Source of the DNA: Minisyncoccota bacterium
GTDB taxonomy: Bacteria; Patescibacteriota; Minisyncoccia; Phycocordibacterales; UBA2100
Direction of reading: 5' to 3'
Assembly: GCA_016763615.1 (NCBI GenBank)
Contig: JAESTJ010000051.1
Location: 1 to 10,454 of the forward strand
DNA length: 10,454 bases
Both the position numbers and the translations under genes were made by a program. Position 1 is the stretch's first letter; the number at the start of each line of letters is the position of its first letter. The notes under the pieces were generated by a model. That model made no database searches. It worked only from the letters and a program-made list of their open reading frames with translations, and had not been told where the DNA came from. Below are positions 5,514 through 10,454 of the stretch, in pieces.

Positions 5514-6652
5514 CACTGCGCTACACATCAAAAGAAGATTTCCAAGGCAGTATAATTGGTCTTGAAAATTATATTCCAGGAGACCCATCTACAAAAGATT
5601 TGGCTATTAAAGCAAGTAGTGGTACTTCTGGCATTGGTCCCACTGTCATAGTTGAAAAAAGCCCTGTCCAATCAAAAAAAGAAAAGTACTTGAAGAAAAT
5701 TAAAGCTTCAATTCGACTTGGAGGGCAACGCGCGAGTGCTTTGGCAGGCGTAAACTTGTTATTGCGACACGCACACATTAATCGCACCTTGGCAATCGAT
5801 GCAAAAGATTTGAAACACCCAGCAATTGCACACGTGCTCGCTGGTTTTGCGCCAACAGAACTCTATGCTATTCCTCTTTCTTTTTTGCGTACGGTGATGC
5901 ACACGCTAAAGACATCCTCGGTAGGATGGGCGTTTCGTCGAGTACGTTTAATTTACTTTTCAGGAGAATGGACAAGTCTAAGGGAAAAAGAAGAAATATT
6001 TAAACCTTTTCACAAATTAGAAGAGAATATCGACGAATACGGTTCAGCTGAAGCAGGGTCGTACGCATACAGTTGTAAAGAGCTCACTAAACGTTACTCA
6101 AAAAAGGGTTTACTTGTCTTCCACCCAACACCTGTCATGCATTCGCAACTTAAAGACATTAGCGCAGAAGGTATCGGCGAAGTTATTGTTTCGACACACG
6201 AACTACTGAACTATCGTACAGGTGACGCAGGAAAGTTGATTACAGAAACGTGTACATGTGGCTCTACACAAACGCTAGTACTATTCGGACGTATTCACTC
6301 AGATTATTTAAATTGTGCAGGAGCTACCTTTGCACTAGAAAAGGTCGAGCGTGTCTTTGAAGCACTGACAGATATCGTACAGGAATACCAAATATGCGTT
6401 AAAGAACATGACGACGGAGTAACGCTTCGTGGTGAAGTTCACATATATTTTGTTTCCACAAAAGAATACGAGAGTAAATCCAATGCCGAAGATTATGTTG
6501 AACAATTTGTAAATCGTATGCTTCCAGTTACGCCAACGCGAACTCTTGGAGAATTAGTTAAAGAGGGAGTTTTTCTCCCTACCATTACTCAGGTTGTGAA
6601 ATCAATTCCAAAAAAAGGCTACAAACGCGTACGCCTCAAAAAAATAGTGTGA
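5510..6652 (+). CDS. PaaK/CapK-like AMP-forming ligase (adenylate-forming enzyme)
   Basis: This is probably an ATP-dependent enzyme that activates a carboxylate as acyl-AMP and passes it to a thiol or other acceptor. In the 380-aa form the motifs are ASSGTSGIGPT (35-45, ATP-phosphate loop), FSGEW (150-154), EYGSAEAG (176-183, adenine/acyl pocket), NYRTGDAG (234-241, ribose-binding Asp), TCTCGS (247-252, the paired Cys typical of PaaK/CapK), and FGRIHSDYLNCAG (259-271, hinge). The C-terminal mobile domain ends in IPKKGYKRVRLKKIV, where Lys 372 is the likely catalytic Lys. The N-terminal part before the P-loop is shorter than in PaaK (about 430 aa in all). I chose ATG 5510 because it gives the ATGA overlap with the previous stop and loses only 13 unconserved residues of the longer frame starting at 5471. 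Translation is probably coupled, as no ribosome site is seen. Acyl substrate unknown. Confidence 0.85.
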   Translation: MTLRYTSKEDFQGSIIGLENYIPGDPSTKDLAIKASSGTSGIGPTVIVEKSPVQSKKEKYLKKIKASIRLGGQRASALAGVNLLLRHAHINRTLAIDAKDLKHPAIAHVLAGFAPTELYAIPLSFLRTVMHTLKTSSVGWAFRRVRLIYFSGEWTSLREKEEIFKPFHKLEENIDEYGSAEAGSYAYSCKELTKRYSKKGLLVFHPTPVMHSQLKDISAEGIGEVIVSTHELLNYRTGDAGKLITETCTCGSTQTLVLFGRIHSDYLNCAGATFALEKVERVFEALTDIVQEYQICVKEHDDGVTLRGEVHIYFVSTKEYESKSNAEDYVEQFVNRMLPVTPTRTLGELVKEGVFLPTITQVVKSIPKKGYKRVRLKKIV

Positions 6653-8343
6653 GGATCTTAATTCTATTTTTCCTTTTTGTTTCGACCTTCGTTTTTGTCG
6701 GCATACTTCAGCCAATAAACACTTCGAAAGAAATTGTACTCTTATCACGTGCACTTGAAAACTTTACCGTTCCAAATGTCTCCATTGGTACAGTTGAATA
6801 CACTGTCACGCAAGGAAACGTAAAACGCACCGACGGATATACCATTTTGCCGTCCCAACGCGTACACGTTCTAAAAATTGCGTATGCATCTGTTGTTACA
6901 CGAGTGAATCCGCTTTTTTCGTTTTCAGGAGCTAATCCTCAAAATCTACGTGCCAGTGCACAAGTATTCGAGAACAGCTTAAAATCTTTGCAAGGATTTT
7001 ACACTCCCGAAGAGCAAAATGTTCTGAATGATGGATTTTATCCTATCGCACTTGTCCGTAGTATTGCGCGTGCAGAAGAAACACGAAACAGTTTGATACA
7101 AAATCCCAACTCTATAACATTCCGTGCATATATAAAAAGTACAGGAGAAGCCATCGCTACCTTTGGCGTCTATACAACTGCCGTCGAAAAAATGTATGAA
7201 CGTGCACTCCCAAATGATTTACAATGGCGTTATAACTTTGTCGGTGGAAAAACGACACGTGTGCATGTTTTAGATTTCACCAAACAAGTGCATAGTGAAA
7301 TTCAAAAACTTACCCAAAAATTTGAAGAACGGACGGGGTGTATAGTACGACCTACAAAAGAATGTCAAAAACTCTCTATTGAATTTAAGTTTCCGGATAA
7401 TATCAATGCAACTATACGTCCTCATTCAATCCCTGAAGATGTAGCACTAAATCGTAAAACGCTACTGGAAGTATACAAAGGTCTGCCAGAAACCTACAAT
7501 GACCCTGCCACAGAACCTATCTTTCTTCTCGAAAATCCATATTGTTTCCCTGATAAAAACTATGTATTCTATACAACCGTTCAGGAATTGTACGCTGATG
7601 AAATTTTAACAAAAACATTCAACGTTAATAACCTATATTTCTTCGAAGCAGACAAATCTGATAGTCCATACTTACAAAAAGTTGCCGAAAAAGGGTTCAC
7701 ATTCTTTTACCAACCACCAACAAACACCTATATGTGTCCACTCGATATGTGGGATTCTGCGCGTATACTTACTATGCGTACGATTCGAAATGAACTTAAG
7801 GCAAATCCTATTTTTGCAGAAGAGTCTTTGCAAAAGTGGCGCATCCTAAAAAAGAAGGAACTTGCAATCAACGATAGTGACCTCGTGCATTCGACTGATA
7901 TAGATACGTATATGTACGCGCTTCGGGAGTTATTACAAAAAAACAATGGTGACGACATACTCGCAAAAGAAATTGGTGAAGAAAAAGTGTATGATATCGA
8001 ACATCTACTCGCCATATACCAAGCTCAATCAGCATATATTTCAGAACTTCTAGTATTACTACCACGCGAAAATACTTTTGTCGCTCGTAGCCTTTTAAGC
8101 AACGTTCCTATAAATATTGAAGAACTTACTGTTACGCGTTCATCTCCGCTTCTAGGATTATTTACATTTAATGCCAGTATATATAGTGAGCGCCCACGAT
8201 TTATGACCCGTAACACAAGTGATTTCGAATCACTGGGACTTACTAAGTACAACGAGAACACCGAATTTAGAACTCGGGTTCCAAGAGAGAAATTAGCCGA
8301 TACTATTCGAAAAGTTATACAATACGAGCGCTCACTTAAGTAG
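6649..8343 (+). CDS. Exported or membrane-anchored protein of unknown family
   Basis: I do not recognise this 564-aa protein. It begins with GTG in a GTGA overlap with the preceding stop, and the second residue is Arg followed by a hydrophobic run (residues 3-20, LILFFLFVSTFVFVGIL), a signal peptide or N-terminal anchor without a clear cleavage site. The rest is hydrophilic, with mixed helix- and strand-rich stretches and no further membrane segment evident. The Cys outside the leader are at 231, 239, 299 and 363; the first pair is 8 residues apart, and these could form disulfides in the extracytoplasmic space. Being translationally coupled to two adenylate-forming proteins suggests a joint role, for example as an acceptor or modifier of an activated product at the cell surface, but this is inference. 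The codon pattern and long open frame support a real gene. Confidence 0.82.
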   Translation: MRILILFFLFVSTFVFVGILQPINTSKEIVLLSRALENFTVPNVSIGTVEYTVTQGNVKRTDGYTILPSQRVHVLKIAYASVVTRVNPLFSFSGANPQNLRASAQVFENSLKSLQGFYTPEEQNVLNDGFYPIALVRSIARAEETRNSLIQNPNSITFRAYIKSTGEAIATFGVYTTAVEKMYERALPNDLQWRYNFVGGKTTRVHVLDFTKQVHSEIQKLTQKFEERTGCIVRPTKECQKLSIEFKFPDNINATIRPHSIPEDVALNRKTLLEVYKGLPETYNDPATEPIFLLENPYCFPDKNYVFYTTVQELYADEILTKTFNVNNLYFFEADKSDSPYLQKVAEKGFTFFYQPPTNTYMCPLDMWDSARILTMRTIRNELKANPIFAEESLQKWRILKKKELAINDSDLVHSTDIDTYMYALRELLQKNNGDDILAKEIGEEKVYDIEHLLAIYQAQSAYISELLVLLPRENTFVARSLLSNVPINIEELTVTRSSPLLGLFTFNASIYSERPRFMTRNTSDFESLGLTKYNENTEFRTRVPREKLADTIRKVIQYERSLK

Positions 8344-8349
8344 ATTTTG

Positions 8350-8589
8350 TTATGGAAGAAATCCCCCGCAATTTACAAAAATATCTAGATTAGGATTTTG
8401 ATTCGCACTGATGATTCCATAATCAGTACAAGAGTCTCCAGATGGAACAAGAGTCGCTAAACGTTGCGTGTTGTTTTCAATGGCCGTATTGTTACCAAAA
8501 GAGAACACCACACCTAAAATACTCACGATTGAAACAATCAGAAGTGTCGAATATTTAAAAATATTTGTTATTCGTAGTCTTCGCAACAT
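8350..8589 (-). CDS. Small membrane-anchored protein, unknown function
   Basis: This 79-aa protein has a basic N terminus (MLRRLRITNIFKYS), one hydrophobic helix (residues 15-31) and a short outer tail of about 48 residues with two Cys (54 and 74) that could pair. It may instead be a secreted peptide if the helix is cleaved. It lies 38 bp after the tandem secreted-protein genes on the same strand. Its stop is 6 bp from the stop of the convergent 564-aa gene. No ribosome binding site is seen, but an extended -10 lies 9 bases before its ATG. I do not recognise the family. The gene is supported by its membrane-protein pattern and fit between neighbours, not by homology. Confidence 0.62.
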   Translation of the reverse strand: MLRRLRITNIFKYSTLLIVSIVSILGVVFSFGNNTAIENNTQRLATLVPSGDSCTDYGIISANQNPNLDIFVNCGGFLP

Positions 8590-8598
8590 ATGCTTATA

Positions 8599-8607
8599 AG
8601 TATAGCA
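8599..8607 (-). promoter_or_regulatory. Extended -10 promoter of the small membrane protein gene
   Basis: TGC followed by TATACT (-10 box at 8599-8604, 5 of 6 matches) lies on the minus strand 9 bases before the ATG at 8589. No good -35 is present at 17 bases, which extended -10 promoters can tolerate. Transcription from it would start at or next to the ATG, so a leaderless mRNA is likely. That would explain the missing ribosome binding site. Confidence 0.45.
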
Positions 8608-8627
8608 TACATACCAATTGGATTTGC

Positions 8628-9371
8628 CTACGATTTAAATAATCGCCATAAAGAATTTATAAAGCGACTAAACACACCTGGACCTTCGTATGGAGCATCA
8701 TCGAATCCTTCAGGATACAAGAACTGACCACGAGACACGATGGTGTCTTTTGTTTTAGGAACTTCGCTGACAATTGGATTTGCAAGAATATACGGGTCTT
8801 TTCGAACACCAGTAATTTGCCAAGAAACACGACCATTAGGTTCGCCACCTGAAATACTAAATATTCCACCAGCAACTTCTTCGCTCACATATAAATTTGG
8901 CATTGGTTCACCGATAGGTTTAAACTGATAACGCACGTTATTGTTCAGTGCATCAAAGTAACTCGGTAGCGTTATCGTAACAGAACCGCTCTCATCTAAT
9001 GTTGTTATACCGTCGTATACGTTTTTGGCATCAGGAGATTCTAAGAACGAGTGAAAAAGAAGTTTATTTTTTGGGTCAAGTGGGTGGTCAATTACAAAAG
9101 AACCAGAACTTTTTGATATGTTATTTGTCACCGCAAAGCTTCCACTCGCTGTAACGGCAGTAGAAAATGTCGTTTGATAGGTCCCTTGATAATACGATTG
9201 ATAGTAACTTTGGTAATACCCTTGGTAGTAGCCTTGGTAATACCCTTGGTAGTAGCCTTGGTAGTAGCCTTGGCTGTATCCTCCTCCTGCATTAACCAAA
9301 AGCGGTAGCATCAATAGTGTGCTTATACTCAAAAGTATATAAAATAAGTTTTTACGTGCAGTTACTCGCAT
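8628..9371 (-). CDS. Secreted protein with YYQ repeats and conserved C-terminal domain
   Basis: This exported protein of 247 aa has a signal peptide at residues 1-28 (basic start, hydrophobic 9-26, likely cut after VNA), then nine tetrapeptide repeats (31-66, mainly GYYQ, with SYYQ and variants). A domain of about 115 residues follows, beginning SKSSGSFVIDHPLDP and containing KNKLLFHSFLESPDAKNVYDG, LPSYFDALN, RYQ and VSWQITGVRKD. That domain occurs in many secreted proteins of environmental bacteria and has a tail-fibre- or adhesin-like feel; its function is not known to me. The C terminus (ending RFINSLWRLFKS) differs from the two paralogs upstream and is amphipathic. Its ATG overlaps the previous gene by 10 bases without a nearby Shine-Dalgarno, so translation is probably coupled. 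A surface or matrix role is inferred. Confidence 0.88.
   Translation of the reverse strand: MRVTARKNLFYILLSISTLLMLPLLVNAGGGYSQGYYQGYYQGYYQGYYQGYYQSYYQSYYQGTYQTTFSTAVTASGSFAVTNNISKSSGSFVIDHPLDPKNKLLFHSFLESPDAKNVYDGITTLDESGSVTITLPSYFDALNNNVRYQFKPIGEPMPNLYVSEEVAGGIFSISGGEPNGRVSWQITGVRKDPYILANPIVSEVPKTKDTIVSRGQFLYPEGFDDAPYEGPGVFSRFINSLWRLFKS
9029..9093. repeat. Near-identical 65-bp block, copy A
   Basis: This block matches 9724-9788 at 64 of 65 bases (single difference at 9078, a versus g). It encodes the DHPLDPKNKLLFHSFLESPD part of the shared domain in the YYQ-repeat protein. The third paralog differs at many bases over the same stretch, so this pair has exchanged sequence or duplicated more recently. 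Confidence 0.85.
9174..9281 (-). repeat. Nine tandem 12-bp units encoding YYQ repeats
   Basis: These are twelve-base units, on the minus strand GGC/GGT TAC/TAT TAC/TAT CAA with Ser and Thr variants, nine in a row (108 bp). Neighbouring units alternate two nearly identical versions (CCTTGGTAGTAG and CCTTGGTAATAC on the plus strand), a sign of recent copy-number change. Gain or loss of units keeps the frame and changes only the length of the Tyr/Gln-rich segment. Confidence 0.9.
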
Positions 9372-9955
9372 AATGGTTTAAACAAACACTCGCCTTTATC
9401 TATCAATTGATCGGGACCTTTTTCTACTTCGACGATTATTGGATTCTCGGTGATAAATACATCTTTGCGGATACCTGTTAATTGCCACGAAATGGTACCG
9501 CCTGGAGTGCCTCCTGCGATAACAAATGTTGGTCTTTTAATTAAACCAAGCCAAAACTTCTGAAACTCAACTTCGCGTTCAACGTATAGGCCAGGCATAG
9601 ATTCTCCAATTGACGTGGATAAATAGCGCAAGTCCTTATTAAGTGTCAAGAAATAATCAGGCAATATAATTTCTGCACGACCATTCCTATCAAGCTTCGC
9701 AATACCATCATATATATTTTTTACATCAGGAGATTCTAAGAACGAGTGAAAAAGAAGTTTATTTTTTGGGTCGAGTGGGTGGTCAATTGCAAATGTACCG
9801 GAGCCTTTTGAAAGTGTTCCGGCTACATGCGTCCCACCTCCAACTGTTACATTTGTAGAAAGCGTCGTTTGTGCACGAGCTACCACCGCAAAAAGCACCA
9901 CTATCAATAGTAGGCCTACAAATACATATATCGTTGTGCGTATAGTTATAGACAT
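9362..9955 (-). CDS. Secreted protein with conserved 'IDHPLDP' domain, middle paralog
   Basis: This 197-aa exported protein has a signal peptide (residues 1-28, hydrophobic 9-25, likely cut after ARA), a short Thr/Gly-rich strand region, and then the same domain as both neighbours: LSKGSGTFAIDHPLDP, the HSFLESPD block, LPDYFLTLNKDLRY, GLYVERE, ISWQLTGIRKD. Relative to its paralogs it has an insertion of roughly ten residues (FQKFWLGLIKRP) before the VIAGG strand. It ends VEKGPDQLIDKGECLFKPLCE, with two Cys six residues apart, a tail shared with the right-hand paralog but not the left-hand one. Both its start and its stop overlap the neighbouring genes by 10 bases, so the three are translated as one unit. 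Function unknown; probably surface-exposed. Confidence 0.88.
   Translation of the reverse strand: MSITIRTTIYVFVGLLLIVVLFAVVARAQTTLSTNVTVGGGTHVAGTLSKGSGTFAIDHPLDPKNKLLFHSFLESPDVKNIYDGIAKLDRNGRAEIILPDYFLTLNKDLRYLSTSIGESMPGLYVEREVEFQKFWLGLIKRPTFVIAGGTPGGTISWQLTGIRKDVFITENPIIVEVEKGPDQLIDKGECLFKPLCE
9384..9445. repeat. Identical 62-bp block, copy A
   Basis: This block is identical to 9968-10029 over 62 bases. It encodes the ENPIIVEVEKGPDQLIDKGECLF-type tail of the middle paralog. The identity is perfect even at third codon positions while flanking domain sequence is clearly diverged, which points to gene conversion or selection on the junction. Confidence 0.88.
9724..9788. repeat. Near-identical 65-bp block, copy B
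   Basis: This is the partner of 9029-9093, inside the middle paralog, differing at one base. It encodes the same part of the shared domain. Confidence 0.85.
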
Positions 9956-10454
9956 AATTCTTCAAATAAACACTCGCCTTTATCTATCAATTGATCGGGA
10001 CCTTTTTCTACTTCGACGATTATTGGATTGGCCAAAATAAACGCATCCTGACGAATACCAGTTACTTGCCATGAAATTTTTCCACCAGGAACTCCGCCTG
10101 CGATTGCAAAATTGTTATTTGCAATTTCTCGATGCACATACAAATTCGGCATTGCTTCGTCAAAGGGGAAAAACTGATAACGAAAATCTTTATTAAGTGC
10201 CATAAAATAATCAGGAAGCTGTATTTCCGCTCCACCGTTTTCATCAAGCACTACCACACCATCGTACAAGTTCTTCGCGTCAGGAGATTCGGCAAATGAG
10301 TGAAATAGCATTTTATTTCGTGGATCAAGTGGGTGGTCGATAACAAACGAACCACCTCCTTTTGAAAGCGCTCCCGTAATAGCGAGATTCCCCTGAAATA
10401 ACACATTGCCAGTAAGAGTTGTTTGTCCTAGTACAAACGCCAAAGGAATTCCCA
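9946..10454 (-). CDS. Secreted protein with conserved 'IDHPLDP' domain, cut by window edge
   Basis: The reading frame is open to the right edge, and the visible N-terminal part reads GIPLAFVLGQTTLTGNV, which looks like the end of a signal peptide. The true start therefore lies outside the window, although a TTG at 10443 would be possible. About 169 residues are visible. The domain is the same as in the two genes downstream: LSKGGGSFVIDHPLDP, FHSFAESPDAKNLYDG, LPDYFMALNKDFRYQ, ISWQVTGIRQD. It then ends VEKGPDQLIDKGECLFEELCL. It lacks the insertion of the middle paralog. Its TAA overlaps the next ATG by 10 bases, in the same arrangement as the following junction. Function unknown; the domain is common in secreted proteins from metagenomes. 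Confidence 0.87.
   Translation of the reverse strand, partial: GIPLAFVLGQTTLTGNVLFQGNLAITGALSKGGGSFVIDHPLDPRNKMLFHSFAESPDAKNLYDGVVVLDENGGAEIQLPDYFMALNKDFRYQFFPFDEAMPNLYVHREIANNNFAIAGGVPGGKISWQVTGIRQDAFILANPIIVEVEKGPDQLIDKGECLFEELCL
9968..10029. repeat. Identical 62-bp block, copy B
   Basis: This is the partner of 9384-9445, at the 3' end of the right-hand paralog, 584 bp away in the same orientation. Recombination between the two copies would delete exactly one gene of the array and keep the overlap junction intact. Confidence 0.88.

Noticed and set aside
4695..6652. The two adenylate-forming frames as one gene broken by a frameshift
   Set aside because: Each frame has its own late motif block, so joining them would duplicate the domain. 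The ATGA overlap is a normal coupled junction.
9174..9281. Short direct repeats as a CRISPR array
   Set aside because: The units are contiguous 12-mers without spacers and lie in frame inside a coding sequence.
9029..10029. Long identical blocks as insertion-sequence ends or attachment sites
   Set aside because: They are in-frame parts of homologous protein domains in paralogous genes, with no transposase or integrase nearby.

Overview
The window looks like bacterial DNA of moderate to low GC with the standard code: TGA, TAA and TAG all end genes that have good domain matches. The mix suggests an uncultured lineage, possibly Patescibacteria (CPR) or another metagenomic group. The signs are compact overlapping genes, small secreted proteins with no obvious relatives, tandem copies of a metagenome-typical 'IDHPLDP…NK' domain, and probable leaderless starts. 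No marker gene is present, so this placement is inference only.

Left half (minus strand, read right to left from 4674 to 1): a transport/oxidation cluster. It starts with a fusion of a rhodanese domain lacking the usual active-site Cys to a 2-oxoglutarate/Fe(II) dioxygenase-like domain (4674-3481). Next come an NMT1/taurine-type substrate-binding protein (3388-2240), an ABC ATPase with a C-terminal TOBE-like region (2134-1070) and an SsuC/TauC-type permease (966-127). The last piece is the beginning of a second rhodanese-like reading frame that runs off the left edge. Each of the three transporter genes is followed directly by a strong hairpin with a U-tract, and each gene has its own Shine-Dalgarno site, so this is a series of punctuated units rather than a simple operon. 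The resemblance to TauABCD (importer plus 2OG dioxygenase), together with rhodanese domains, suggests uptake and oxidation of a small, possibly sulfur-containing compound. The substrate is unknown.

Middle (plus strand, 4695-8343): three genes joined by 4-base overlaps. The first two are a diverged and a complete PaaK/CapK-like adenylate-forming protein, and the third is a 564-aa exported protein of unknown family. The first start codon lies only 20 bp from the divergent rhodanese-dioxygenase start, so the two transcription units must share overlapping promoters.

Right part (minus strand, 10454-8350): three tandem paralogous secreted proteins, the first cut by the window edge, with conserved 10-base overlaps between genes. 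All carry the same C-terminal domain, and one also has nine YYQ-rich tetrapeptide repeats. A small 79-aa membrane-anchored protein follows. This array converges stop-to-stop with the middle operon, with 6 bp between them and no visible terminator.
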